Positions 1 to 8,187 of a DNA stretch of 64,000 nt are shown here, piece by piece. Position numbers and translations under genes: made by a program. The notes beneath the pieces were generated by a model. It saw nothing but the letters and a program-made list of their open reading frames with translations. It searched no databases and was not told where the DNA came from. How positions within the stretch are numbered: the first letter of the stretch is position 1; each line of letters begins with the position of its first letter. The DNA comes from a virus. The DNA lies in the IMG/VR virus record IMGVR_UViG_3300028394_002328, positions 62,001 through 126,000 of that record. One strand, written 5' to 3'.

Positions 1-2706
1 CCTAATAAAGAAAATTTTACTATAATAGATAATATTATTGTTGCTCATTTTGACTATAGTTGGCATCCTGACGAAACCGAAGAACTATATGTATATGTAT
101 TTGGTAATAATTATTATCCAGCAGAGATAATGCCAACTGTTCAATACATACCTAAAGGTGCGATAATATCGGCATCAGGTAACCCCATTGAACAAATAAA
201 ATATGTTAGTGGTGTGGTCGCTATACTAGGTGAAAATAAAACCAATTGGATAATACCTAAAGATATTGATCAACCCTCTTTTGATTTTAGTTGGGTTCCG
301 CACCCAAACGATGAACCTTACATATATCAATTTGGTACACAACATCAAAAAACAGGTGGGCCGCAGTATGTACCAACTGCTATACCTAGGTTAGCATCAG
401 GTTCTGCAATTGGTCAGGTTAAATATGTTGATGGTATAAAGGCTAAAAAGCTACCTAATAAAACTAATTGGACTAATCCTAGCAAAGTGGACGTTAGTAC
501 ATTTGATTTCAGTTGGCACCCGGATGATACGTCACCTCCTTACATATATCAATTTGGTACATTATTAGATAGAGAAGATGGACCTAGGTATATGACTCCA
601 AAGACTAATGGAGTGATTGTTTATTTGGAAAAAGTTGAAAAGGAAATTGAGGAAGTAGTAGAAGAAATTGTAAAAGACACTTTTCCCAAATATTATATTA
701 CTACTACACTTGATGATTTAGTAAAACAACATCCAAATGAAATGTTTTGGGCATTAAACCCTGATTTGGATTATAGTGAATTTGATTTTGATTGGAGACC
801 CAATATTGACAGATCACAATATGAGTCTGAATACGTTCATGCATTTGGTTCGAGTGAAAGTGAAAAAACACAAACTTATCTAGTTAATAGTACAATGTGG
901 GAGAAAGGTCTTAGAGAATTAAATTGGGTTGTTGATAAAAAACTTGATGATGAAACCTTGTTTAAAATGTTCAAAAAGCCTGACATATTCTTCGTAGATA
1001 AAAGCAACCTAGAATCTCAAGCAAGGTACGAACAACTTAAAACTAAGTTTCCCAACATACAAAAAACACGTTACCTAAACAGTTGGGTCGATACTATCAA
1101 TCGTTGCATCAACAGGGCAAGTAATAACTTGTGTTGGATATTAAACAGCGAGCTAGACTATACTAATTTTGATTTTGATTATTATCCTAATCCATGGCAA
1201 ATGAAAATGGTCCATGTATTTGGAACACAATGGAGTCATTGGGGAACTACATTCATGATCAACCGTGAGACATTTGCTGAAGATACCAAGTGGATTAAAA
1301 TAATAGAGCATTTGAATAATCTTAATTTCGTAAAAGATAGAACTGCAATTGCTACTGATAATATATATGACATATATGTAGTAGACCATGGTAATAAAGA
1401 AACTGCAAAAGTTGTTCAACAATTAACCAATAAAGCATCAGGTAAATTAGTTAATACTATACCATACTCTGAAAATTATCTACTGACCTTTAAGAAATTA
1501 TTAAAACAACTTCTAGAAAAGAAAGAACACTATATTTGGATATGCAGTAGCATATGTGATTATAGCGATTTTGATTTTAGTTATGTTTGTGATCCTTTTG
1601 CCCGTGAGCAATTACATGTATTTCCTAGCGATAAACAAAAGTTAGGTGATACCTTTTTAGTTAATATTAATAAGTTTCGTGAATTAATTGATAATATGAC
1701 TTTATTAAATGAGTATAATAAAATCAATTATAACCAACATCAAACCGTTAAAAGATTAGATTCACCTACTATAATTACTAATTACGATTCGCATGTATTA
1801 AGTGTAATGGAAGACTTTGACTTCCCGTATGCTGTATTCTTATCAGAAGATAATAAAGATTTAAAAGTTACCGATGAAGAACCAATTAGTTTATGGAGTA
1901 GTGATACTAAGAACATTGTTATTACTAGTACTGGTGGAACAAGAATAGTAGTTCCTAAAGAAGCTAAAAATTATGTAGACACACAATTGTATGATTATCC
2001 CTACATTAAAAAGGCTAGCAGACTTGTGCCAAGTAACACACTAGACATTGTATTTTTAAGTAATGGAGAGCCTAATGCTGATGAAAACTATGAAAACTTA
2101 TTAAAACTAACTCGTGGTTTACCGAATAAAGTTACTAGAATAGAAGGGATAAATGGTAGAGTAGCCGCTTATCATAAAACAGCAGAGGCTAGCCAAACTA
2201 ATTGGTATTTTGTTGTTTGGGGTAAACTATTTGTTAATCCAAAATTTGATTGGTCATGGCAACCTGATAGATTACAAATTCCTAAGAATTATATATTCCA
2301 TGCTAAAAATCCATTAAATGGGTTAGTATATGGACATCAATCAGTTGTTGCATATAATAAAAAATTGGCATTATCTACTAAAGGTAATCAATTAGACTTT
2401 ACTATGGAAAGCCCACATCAGGTAGTACCTATATTATCAGGGACAGCCAATTATAATAGTGATGCATGGACTACATGGAGAACTGCATTTAGAGAGTGTA
2501 TTAAACTTAGATATGATAATACTGAAGAAAGTAAAAATAGATTAAAAATATGGTTAACTACCGCTAATGGAAATTTTGCAGACTTTAGTATTCAGGGTGC
2601 TAATGACGCTATAGAATACTTTGATAGTGTGGATGGTGAGTATTCTAAACTCAAATTGAGTTATGAATGGGATTGGCTGAGAGAAAAGTTCCAAAAATTT
2701 GACTAA
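1..2706 (+). CDS. Giant repeat protein with FDFSW..PYIYxFG modules (5' end outside window)
   Basis: The reading frame is open from base 1, so the protein begins upstream; the ATG at 130 is internal. At least seven degenerate modules carry a core FDFxW/Y followed by P and, 10-20 residues on, an aromatic-rich segment ending in FG (e.g. PYIYQFGT twice, VHAFGS, VHVFGT). The last third looks different: DIVFLSNGEP followed by NWYFVVWGKLF resembles a GT-A-type glycosyltransferase core, but no clear DxD motif was found. Function is unknown; a glycan-modifying role is an inference, helped by a second glycosyltransferase-like gene at 3510. AT-rich codon use matches the late regions. Confidence 0.85.
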   Translation, partial: PNKENFTIIDNIIVAHFDYSWHPDETEELYVYVFGNNYYPAEIMPTVQYIPKGAIISASGNPIEQIKYVSGVVAILGENKTNWIIPKDIDQPSFDFSWVPHPNDEPYIYQFGTQHQKTGGPQYVPTAIPRLASGSAIGQVKYVDGIKAKKLPNKTNWTNPSKVDVSTFDFSWHPDDTSPPYIYQFGTLLDREDGPRYMTPKTNGVIVYLEKVEKEIEEVVEEIVKDTFPKYYITTTLDDLVKQHPNEMFWALNPDLDYSEFDFDWRPNIDRSQYESEYVHAFGSSESEKTQTYLVNSTMWEKGLRELNWVVDKKLDDETLFKMFKKPDIFFVDKSNLESQARYEQLKTKFPNIQKTRYLNSWVDTINRCINRASNNLCWILNSELDYTNFDFDYYPNPWQMKMVHVFGTQWSHWGTTFMINRETFAEDTKWIKIIEHLNNLNFVKDRTAIATDNIYDIYVVDHGNKETAKVVQQLTNKASGKLVNTIPYSENYLLTFKKLLKQLLEKKEHYIWICSSICDYSDFDFSYVCDPFAREQLHVFPSDKQKLGDTFLVNINKFRELIDNMTLLNEYNKINYNQHQTVKRLDSPTIITNYDSHVLSVMEDFDFPYAVFLSEDNKDLKVTDEEPISLWSSDTKNIVITSTGGTRIVVPKEAKNYVDTQLYDYPYIKKASRLVPSNTLDIVFLSNGEPNADENYENLLKLTRGLPNKVTRIEGINGRVAAYHKTAEASQTNWYFVVWGKLFVNPKFDWSWQPDRLQIPKNYIFHAKNPLNGLVYGHQSVVAYNKKLALSTKGNQLDFTMESPHQVVPILSGTANYNSDAWTTWRTAFRECIKLRYDNTEESKNRLKIWLTTANGNFADFSIQGANDAIEYFDSVDGEYSKLKLSYEWDWLREKFQKFD

Positions 2707-2709
2707 ATA
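2703..2709 (+). promoter_or_regulatory. Weak T4-type late promoter candidate
   Basis: CTAAATA overlaps the stop codon of the upstream gene and lies about 50 bases before the lipoprotein ATG. It deviates from the ATAAATA seen elsewhere at the first base, so it is tentative. Confidence 0.35.
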
Positions 2710-2757
2710 TACAGAAGGTGATATACTGTATTCATCGGTAACACAACGGAGTTCAAC

Positions 2758-3012
2758 ATGAAACGAGTTCTTGGTCTTGTCGTAGCGTTAGGTCTTGGTG
2801 CAAGTGCTACTGGTTGCGCCAGTCATCAGGTTGCCCCCGCCCTCGTAGGAGCGGTGGTTGGAGTAGCGGTTGCAGATGCGGCTTACCGTCGTCCTGTAGT
2901 GGTTCAAGGTCCTGTTATTATTCAACAACGTCCGTATCCTACAAATTATAATCGTCAGCCAATTTATGTGTGTGACTACTACAGTATCCCCAATCGTTGT
3001 TTTTGGCAATAA
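2758..3012 (+). CDS. Small predicted lipoprotein with glycine-zipper segment
   Basis: 84 residues. The N-terminus is a lipoprotein signal peptide: MKR, a hydrophobic core, then lipobox ATGC with Cys at residue 20. Residues 27-42 (ALVGAVVGVAVADAAY) have small-residue spacing like glycine-zipper outer-membrane lipoproteins. The rest is rich in Pro, Gln, Val and Tyr. An SD-like GGAG precedes the ATG. The next gene, also exported, starts 14 bases after the stop. Function unknown; possibly envelope modification or exclusion of other phages, which is speculation. Confidence 0.8.
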   Translation: MKRVLGLVVALGLGASATGCASHQVAPALVGAVVGVAVADAAYRRPVVVQGPVIIQQRPYPTNYNRQPIYVCDYYSIPNRCFWQ

Positions 3013-3026
3013 TAGGAGGTCGTACA

Positions 3027-3347
3027 ATGAAAACAAAAATTCTAGCCGCTGTGCTAGCCATGTCTCCACTAAGTGGCATGGCTCAACACCATCATGGTAT
3101 GAGACATTTTGACCATCATCAACACCATAGAGGTGGATGGGGTTGGGTAGCACCAGCCGTAATTGGTGGTGCTGTAGTATATGGACTAACCCGCCCTGCA
3201 CCAGTAATCGTTCAACAACCGCCAGTTTATATTCAACAATCTACTATAGTAGACTCATCACAGGTTGTAATCATTGATGGGGTATCTTACATTAAACAAG
3301 CCATGGTTATCAATGGAGTAACACAAGAGGTATTGGTACGCCAATAA
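3027..3347 (+). CDS. Small exported His-rich protein
   Basis: 106 residues. The ATG at 3027 is chosen because it has a perfect AGGAGGT 7 bases upstream and yields a classic signal peptide (MKTKILAAVLAMSPLSGMAQ) cleaved near residue 19-20. The mature N-terminus is His-rich (QHHHGMRHFDHHQHHRGG), suggesting metal binding, followed by a Gly/Ala-rich hydrophobic stretch and a Pro/Gln/Val-rich tail like that of the preceding lipoprotein. The pair probably forms one envelope-directed unit. Function not recognised. Confidence 0.8.
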   Translation: MKTKILAAVLAMSPLSGMAQHHHGMRHFDHHQHHRGGWGWVAPAVIGGAVVYGLTRPAPVIVQQPPVYIQQSTIVDSSQVVIIDGVSYIKQAMVINGVTQEVLVRQ

Positions 3348-3353
3348 TAAACA

Positions 3354-3503
3354 ATGCTTAAATTTCAATTGTGGGTTAGAATTAACGACTATCAAACTGT
3401 TCATACTGTAGTTTGGGCTAGTAATGCATGGGAAGCCAAACTGTTAGGTGAAGCGCAGTATGGTGCGGGTAATGTGTTGAATTATACGCAGATAGATGAA
3501 TAA
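3354..3503 (+). CDS. Short hypothetical protein (49 aa)
   Basis: A 49-residue frame starting MLKFQLWVRINDYQTVHTVV, with only 6 bases between the previous stop and this ATG and 6 bases to the next gene. The content (WASNAWEAKLLGEAQYG) looks like a real small protein, similar in style to short phage proteins that align residue by residue with no charge bias. It has no strong SD; translational coupling to the upstream gene is likely. Confidence 0.6.
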   Translation: MLKFQLWVRINDYQTVHTVVWASNAWEAKLLGEAQYGAGNVLNYTQIDE

Positions 3504-3509
3504 CCTATA

Positions 3510-4661
3510 ATGAATAATTTTATAGTTTATAACCCATCAACTTTGGATGGGACAGTATACAATATATTTTTTAATATTTTTGGTAGATATACAGATATCG
3601 TAGAAGATGTTAAACTGTTTAGTGGTATTTCAGTCTTAACATTAAGAGAAGATTTATTGTTAACAAAAAATCCACTAATGTTTAATTATTATGAAATTTA
3701 CATGTACAGAAAATCTAAAGGGTTACCTACAAAAATTATCATTGATTGGTCATTAGAGGGTCAATGTCATAATTCAAGTTTATCAACTTTATTCAAGGAA
3801 AACGAACTTAATATTGATAAAGATATATTATTTGTACATAATGATTCTTCTAATAGAATTTGGGTTCCGTTTAATATTGGACAACAGTTAACTATTGATT
3901 ACCATGCATTAGATGCATATAAAAGGTGTATTATTACCTCTAGCAATTTGACCGATACTACTTTAATTAAAGATAGAAAAAATGGATTAAATTTATTAAT
4001 AGGTAAACTTAAAACAAAACACGCTAGATTTTTAGCGGCGTATTATTTTTACAAACATGATCTACTTGATAATACTATTTTAGGTTTACATGTACTACCA
4101 GAAGATATTTTAGCAAGAATGAAACAATATCCTAAGTACGATGATATAGATTTTTATAACAAAATTATACCATTAATAGGACCAGCGGATTCAGTTTCTA
4201 AAATACACGATACGGATGAAGGTTGTACAGCAGAAGATGGCGGGTGGCCATTTGATCCAAACATATTTAAAAATTCTAGTATAAGCTATGTTTGTGAAAC
4301 CTATGATATTGACAAAGGAATTTTTCCATACTTAGTGACAGAAAAATTTTATAGGTCTATTATTAATAAACATCCGTTTGTAGTGCAAGCCGGTTCAGGT
4401 CAATTAAACACTGTTAAATCTTTGGGGTTTGAAACCTTTTCATCTATCATTGATGAAAGTTATAATTATTATGATGTTCTTGATTATTCACATGTTGAAA
4501 AAACTGTATTAGCCGCAAAGGATTTTTTATCAAAACTACCTAATAATGCTGATAAAATACAAGAAATTGTAGACTATAATTATAATCGTTGGCTATCAAG
4601 AAGTAAGGATGAATATGATAAGACTACTGATTTTTTTATCAGATTTATAAATAATCAGTAA
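3510..4661 (+). CDS. Glycosyltransferase-like protein
   Basis: 383 residues. The C-terminal half has a run typical of some bacterial and viral glycosyltransferases (TEKFYRSIINKHPFVVQ, then GLNTVKSLGFETF-like and IIDESYN), where a conserved Glu in TEK and a Gly-rich turn bind the sugar nucleotide. The N-terminal half is not recognised. The start ATG lies 6 bases after the upstream stop. With the giant repeat protein at the window start it may belong to a glycan-modifying cluster. Family assignment is by motif impression only. Confidence 0.6.
   Translation: MNNFIVYNPSTLDGTVYNIFFNIFGRYTDIVEDVKLFSGISVLTLREDLLLTKNPLMFNYYEIYMYRKSKGLPTKIIIDWSLEGQCHNSSLSTLFKENELNIDKDILFVHNDSSNRIWVPFNIGQQLTIDYHALDAYKRCIITSSNLTDTTLIKDRKNGLNLLIGKLKTKHARFLAAYYFYKHDLLDNTILGLHVLPEDILARMKQYPKYDDIDFYNKIIPLIGPADSVSKIHDTDEGCTAEDGGWPFDPNIFKNSSISYVCETYDIDKGIFPYLVTEKFYRSIINKHPFVVQAGSGQLNTVKSLGFETFSSIIDESYNYYDVLDYSHVEKTVLAAKDFLSKLPNNADKIQEIVDYNYNRWLSRSKDEYDKTTDFFIRFINNQ
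4646..4653 (+). promoter_or_regulatory. T4-type late promoter (exact TATAAATA)
   Basis: TATAAATA, the full T4 late consensus, sits in the last codons of the glycosyltransferase-like gene, about 25 bases before the tmRNA acceptor piece. It is a plausible promoter for the tmRNA precursor. Confidence 0.55.
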
Positions 4662-4748
4662 ATAAAAGTATTGTTGTAAAAGCCGTGAGGAAAGAAGCAA
4701 GTCAAAAGACGGGCAAGACGGGGGTGCGAATCCCCCCACCTCCACCAA

Positions 4749-4814
4749 AAGCATACTAGAGTGACGCTGGGGAAGAGTAATAGGCAGCGGTTAATAAATC
4801 TTCCAAGTATGCTT
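4749..4814 (+). other. tmRNA intervening segment with processing hairpin
   Basis: AAGCATACT (4749-4757) and AGTATGCTT (4806-4814) are perfect 9-base inverted repeats that directly extend the tmRNA acceptor stem; an inner GGAAG/CTTCC pair (4771-4775 with 4800-4804) extends the hairpin. This loop must be excised to free the CCA end and the 5' G, presumably by host RNases. Confidence 0.75.
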
Positions 4815-4905
4815 CTGATGGGGGTGACTAGAATCGATTGACGGATGAGTAGATGAGTGGACAACACGAGAGGCGATGGACGTAATCCAAGCAAAATCTA
4901 TAAAT

Positions 4906-4938
4906 GCCAACGATGAGGTATTTTCTTTAGCCGCATGA
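4906..4938 (+). other. tmRNA tag reading frame (ANDEVFSLAA-stop)
   Basis: The resume codon GCC starts ten codons reading ANDEVFSLAA and then TGA. AND(E) at the start and LAA at the end match the proteobacterial tag consensus; LAA is the ClpXP degron. Confidence 0.92.
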
Positions 4939-4982
4939 GGCTGAGACGGAGTAGGACAGACTCTGTAAAATAACCAACCTGT

Positions 4983-5016
4983 AATAGGCCCGCAAGGGCC
5001 TATTATTTTGTTGTTT
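4983..5016 (+). terminator. Rho-independent terminator of the tmRNA
   Basis: AATAGGCCC (4983-4991), loop GCAA, GGGCCTATT (4996-5004), followed by a T-rich tract. Confidence 0.85.
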
Positions 5017-5036
5017 TTTCGCAACAAACCCAAAAT

Positions 5037-5065
5037 TTGACATTAATTCGGCATAAGCGTATACT
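5037..5065 (+). promoter_or_regulatory. Early sigma70-type promoter
   Basis: TTGACA (5037-5042), 17-bp spacer, TATACT (5060-5065). The extended -35 TTGACATTAATT recurs at other early promoters in the window. Confidence 0.85.
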
Positions 5066-5095
5066 ATATCTATAGTGAGAAACAAGGAGAGCGAA

Positions 5096-5467
5096 ATGAG
5101 CGAACTGACTTACAAGACTTGGGAAGAGTACACTCCGCTTGAGCAGGCCGCAATGACCTACTGGGACATGTACAAGGACGCTTACAATTTCCGCCCCCGT
5201 AGTGTAGACACGTCCACATGGACGCTGGCCGACTTCCAAAAGGAGTTCGAAACCCTTCAGTTTATCATCGACCGTGATGAGGCCCAGCGTATCGAGGACG
5301 AGGCTGCGGCTGTGACTCGGTTCGAAGCCCGTATTGCTAGCATCATCCAACTTGGTGCTCGGGACCGTGCAATGGCTCTGCGTTGGATTCACGAGGCTGA
5401 GGACACCGGCGGCGACGATGAGTACCTCTGCTACACGGTTGGCATCCCTTATGGATACTTCAAATGA
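5096..5467 (+). CDS. Hypothetical early protein (123 aa)
   Basis: Start ATG at 5096 is chosen because AGGAG (5085-5089) lies 6 bases upstream and the promoter at 5037-5065 leaves a short leader. The protein begins MSELTYKTWEEYTPLEQAAM and is rich in Asp and Glu in its middle (DRDEAQRIEDEAAAV). No family recognised. Its codon use is more GC-rich than the flanking late genes, like the rest of the 5.0-8.1 kb block. It overlaps the next small gene by ATGA. Confidence 0.8.
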   Translation: MSELTYKTWEEYTPLEQAAMTYWDMYKDAYNFRPRSVDTSTWTLADFQKEFETLQFIIDRDEAQRIEDEAAAVTRFEARIASIIQLGARDRAMALRWIHEAEDTGGDDEYLCYTVGIPYGYFK

Positions 5468-5577
5468 CATTCACTTTAACTACCCCAACCGGTAAGGTCA
5501 TGCGGTTCTATTTGCAGGCTATGGCCGAGTTGTATCAGGAAATTTATCAAAGCACAATCACTAAGGTTTCTGCTTGA
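5464..5577 (+). CDS. Short hypothetical protein (37 aa)
   Basis: ATG at 5464 overlaps the preceding stop codon (ATGA), the standard coupling in this genome. The product is MTFTLTTPTGKVMRFYLQAM followed by a short Gln- and Tyr-containing helix. Its stop codon overlaps the -35 box of the next promoter. Function unknown. Confidence 0.55.
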   Translation: MTFTLTTPTGKVMRFYLQAMAELYQEIYQSTITKVSA

Positions 5578-5602
5578 CATTAATTCAGGCAGTTGCTATA
5601 AT
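5574..5602 (+). promoter_or_regulatory. Early sigma70-type promoter for the MoxR gene
   Basis: TTGACA (5574-5579), 17 bp, TATAAT (5597-5602); a strong SD (CAGGAG) precedes the ATG at 5637. Confidence 0.85.
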
Positions 5603-5636
5603 CTTTTTATCGTAGTTTTTTCAACAGGAGTAAGAA

Positions 5637-6737
5637 ATGGCTCAAGTATCTGACAATCTCACCGTTACTAGTGTTCAGGCCCGTAAAGCAATTCTCAAGG
5701 CTTTCAAGGTCAAGCGTCCCGTGTTTCTCTGGGGCCCTCCCGGAATCGGTAAGTCTGAGGTTGTTTCCGAAATCACCGAGGAGCTTGGTGGTTTTATGAT
5801 TGATTTGCGTATGGCGCAAATGGAACCCACTGACATTCGTGGTATTCCCTTCTTCAACAAAGACATTGGCAAGATGGACTGGGCGCCCCCGGTTGATCTT
5901 CCTGACGAGGAACTTGCTAGTCAGTATCCTATCGTCTGTCTATTCTTGGACGAGATGAACTCGGCTGCGCCTGCTGTACAGGCTGCAGGCTATCAGTTGA
6001 TTCTCAATCGCCGTGTTGGTAAGTACAAACTTCCTGACAACGTGGTTATTGTTGCGGCAGGTAACCGTGACAGTGACAAGGGTGTTACTTATCGTATGCC
6101 GATGCCCCTTGCTAATCGGTTCTTGCATATTGAAATGCGTCCTGATTTCACTTCGTGGCAGAACTGGGCAGTTAACAAAGGCATCCACAAGGATGTGGTT
6201 GGTTATCTGTCATTCGCTAAACAGGATCTCTATGACTTTGATTCAAAGTCCTCTAGCCGCGCATTTGCTACTCCCCGTAGTTGGTGCTTTGTCAGCGATT
6301 TGCTGAATGATGAAGAGGACACGGACTCTGATACCCTGTTCAACTTGGTTGCAGGTTCTGTTGGTGAAGGTCTTGCTGTTAAGTTTATGGCACACCGTAA
6401 GGTTGCAGGTCAGATGCCCGAGCCTAGCGACATTCTCGCAGGTAAGGTCAAGGAACTCCGTGTCAAGGAAGTGTCGGCAATGTACTCCCTCACGATTAGC
6501 CTGTGCTATGAATTGAAGGATGCGCTTGACAACAAGCGTGTATCTAACAAACAGTTCCATGAAATGGCTGATAATTTCTTCAGTTACATCATGGCTAACT
6601 TTGAAACTGAGTTGGTCGTAATGGGTGCAAAGGTCGCTCTGAAAACTTATCGTCTTCCGATCGAACCCAGTCAGTTGAAGCATTTTGATGACTTCCACAA
6701 GAAATACGGCAAGTACATTGTAGAAGCAGGTAACTGA
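5637..6737 (+). CDS. MoxR/RavA-like AAA+ ATPase
   Basis: 366 residues. Walker A GPPGIGKS at 33-40, Walker B CLFLDEMN at 101-108, then the sensor region VIVAAGNRD and an arginine-bearing PLANRF segment, in the order and spacing of the MoxR family. MoxR ATPases typically act as chaperones with VWA-domain partners to insert cofactors or remodel complexes. The next gene encodes just such a partner. Own promoter upstream and a terminator directly downstream, followed by a second promoter, so the two genes can be expressed separately. Role in the phage cycle unknown. Confidence 0.9.
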   Translation: MAQVSDNLTVTSVQARKAILKAFKVKRPVFLWGPPGIGKSEVVSEITEELGGFMIDLRMAQMEPTDIRGIPFFNKDIGKMDWAPPVDLPDEELASQYPIVCLFLDEMNSAAPAVQAAGYQLILNRRVGKYKLPDNVVIVAAGNRDSDKGVTYRMPMPLANRFLHIEMRPDFTSWQNWAVNKGIHKDVVGYLSFAKQDLYDFDSKSSSRAFATPRSWCFVSDLLNDEEDTDSDTLFNLVAGSVGEGLAVKFMAHRKVAGQMPEPSDILAGKVKELRVKEVSAMYSLTISLCYELKDALDNKRVSNKQFHEMADNFFSYIMANFETELVVMGAKVALKTYRLPIEPSQLKHFDDFHKKYGKYIVEAGN

Positions 6738-6740
6738 TCA

Positions 6741-6765
6741 AAGGGGAGGCAACTCCCCTTTTTTC
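6741..6765 (+). terminator. Rho-independent terminator after MoxR gene
   Basis: AAGGGGAG, loop GCAA, CTCCCCTT followed by TTTT. Confidence 0.88.
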
Positions 6766-6767
6766 AT

Positions 6768-6796
6768 TTGCAATTAAATACGGTATATGTTACAAT
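6768..6796 (+). promoter_or_regulatory. Sigma70-type promoter for the VWA gene
   Basis: TTGCAA (6768-6773), 17 bp, TACAAT (6791-6796), followed by an SD AAAGGAG before the ATG at 6825. Confidence 0.75.
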
Positions 6797-6824
6797 ATAG
6801 CATATATACGATAAAGGAGTAGGT

Positions 6825-8108
6825 ATGAGCGAAGTAATTGCCCCGACTAAAAAGCGTAAACGCAGTAAAAAATTTGAGAACTTGGTCGGTCCTACCGACG
6901 CTAAAGTAGACTTCAATGCCCGTGAGCGGTTGGTAACTGCCCGCATTGGTCTGCTTCTCCGTCATTCATTCTTTGGTAACCTTGCGACCCGTATGCAACT
7001 GGTTAACGCCGATGAATGGTGTAGTACAGCCGCTACCGACGGCTTGAAATTCTATTACAATTCTCGGTTCATTATGATGCTCAAGCCTAAAGAAGTTGAA
7101 TTCTTGGTTGGGCATGAAGTACTACATGTGGTCTACGATCATATCGGTCGTCGAGGCACCCGCGATCCCCAGCTTTGGAATATTGCTGATGACTACGCCG
7201 TTAATGCCGACCTGAAACGGCACAAGGTCGGTGAGTTTATCAAAACAGTTCCTTGTTTGTATGAAGCAAAGTACGACGGTAAGTCTGCCGAAGAAATCTA
7301 TGATGACCTTTATGAGAAGGCAGAAAAGATTAACGTCGAGGATCTTATCGACCAAATGATTGATGATCATATGGAAGGTGAAAGTCAAGGCGAGAGTGAC
7401 GGCGAAGAGGTTGACGGTAGTGGTAAGGTTAAAGGTCGTCCTAAGATGAGCCCTGAGGAGCGTGAGCGTGTCCGTCAGGAAGTCAAGCAGGCTATCATCA
7501 ATGCCGCACAAGGTGCAGAAGCAGGTTCTGTTCCTAAAGGTGTTGAGCGGTTGATCAAGCATCATACTAACCCAGTTATGCCTTGGCGTGAATTGATTCA
7601 AACTAATTTGACAAGTGCTATTCGTACCGACTTTAGTTTCATGCGTCCTAATCGTCGCGGTTGGCACATGGATGCTATCATGCCTGGTATGACCCCGGGT
7701 GAAGAAATTGATGTTGTAGTTAGTCTTGATATGTCAGGGTCTATCACTGATAAACAAGGACAGGCATTCTTGGGTGAGATTGCAGGTATGATGGATGCCT
7801 TTGACGGATACAAAGTACATGTATTCTGCTTTGATACAGAGACTTATAATCCGCAAGACTTCACTAGCGAGAACATGGACACAATTGATTCATATGAACC
7901 AGTTGGTGGAGGTGGTACTGACTTTGATTGTGTCTTTGGTTATCTTAAAGAAAATGCAATTGTACCCAAACGTTTGATTGTGTTCACGGATGGCTACCCT
8001 TGTGGTAGTTGGGGAGATCCTGATTATTGTGATACGACATGGATCATTCACGGTGATAAGGATCCTAATCCCCCGTTTGGTACATTCGCAATTTATGACG
8101 AGAAGTGA
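6825..8108 (+). CDS. DUF2201-type VWA/metallopeptidase-like protein, MoxR partner
   Basis: 427 residues in two parts. The N-terminal part has HEVLH (residues 97-101), a zinc-peptidase HExxH motif, in the context FLVGHEVLHVVYDHIGRR. An acidic linker follows. The C-terminal part is a VWA-like domain with MIDAS residues DMSGS (from residue 302), the Thr of GGGTDFD and the Asp of FTDGYP. This matches the putative metallopeptidase plus VWA architecture encoded beside MoxR ATPases in bacteria. Proteolytic activity is not established for the family. The N-terminal KKRKRSKK patch is strongly basic. Confidence 0.88.
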   Translation: MSEVIAPTKKRKRSKKFENLVGPTDAKVDFNARERLVTARIGLLLRHSFFGNLATRMQLVNADEWCSTAATDGLKFYYNSRFIMMLKPKEVEFLVGHEVLHVVYDHIGRRGTRDPQLWNIADDYAVNADLKRHKVGEFIKTVPCLYEAKYDGKSAEEIYDDLYEKAEKINVEDLIDQMIDDHMEGESQGESDGEEVDGSGKVKGRPKMSPEERERVRQEVKQAIINAAQGAEAGSVPKGVERLIKHHTNPVMPWRELIQTNLTSAIRTDFSFMRPNRRGWHMDAIMPGMTPGEEIDVVVSLDMSGSITDKQGQAFLGEIAGMMDAFDGYKVHVFCFDTETYNPQDFTSENMDTIDSYEPVGGGGTDFDCVFGYLKENAIVPKRLIVFTDGYPCGSWGDPDYCDTTWIIHGDKDPNPPFGTFAIYDEK

Positions 8109-8121
8109 CCTGATATATGAA

Positions 8122-8138
8122 TCCCCCGATAAGGGGGA
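8122..8138 (+). terminator. Hairpin after the VWA gene
   Basis: TCCCCC, loop GATAA, GGGGGA. No U-tract follows, so it may be a weak terminator or an mRNA 3'-end stabiliser. Confidence 0.5.
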
Positions 8139-8187
8139 AACTATATATGCTAGAAAAGCGGGATCTACAGAAAGGGTGTTAATATCA

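Larger units (their letters stand above)
4676..4978 (+). ncRNA. ssrA: Circularly permuted (two-piece) tmRNA
   Basis: tmRNA rescues stalled ribosomes and adds a degradation tag. Here the 3' acceptor piece comes first: T-stem GGGGG (4720-4724), T-loop TGCGAAT, CCCCC (4732-4736), acceptor strand CACCTCC and ACCA ending at 4747. An intervening segment follows, then the 5' end GGGGGTG (4820-4826). The seven acceptor pairs form with a G3:U70 wobble, the alanine identity element. A resume frame at 4906-4938 encodes ANDEVFSLAA followed by TGA, a canonical tag. The outer boundaries are approximate. The order acceptor, spacer, coding piece is that of permuted tmRNAs known in alpha- and some betaproteobacteria and cyanobacteria. 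Confidence 0.93.

Noticed and set aside
4711-4747. T-arm plus CCA considered as a tRNA gene
   Set aside because: No anticodon arm upstream; the acceptor strand pairs with sequence downstream (4820-4826), as in permuted tmRNA.
4655-5470. Minus-strand open frames across the tmRNA region and the early gene after it
   Set aside because: They have no SD, odd composition and overlap an RNA gene with clear structure; they are antisense shadows.
6013-7667. Alternative-frame and minus-strand open frames within the MoxR and VWA genes
   Set aside because: They overlap genes with strong motifs; no promoter, SD or sensible protein content.
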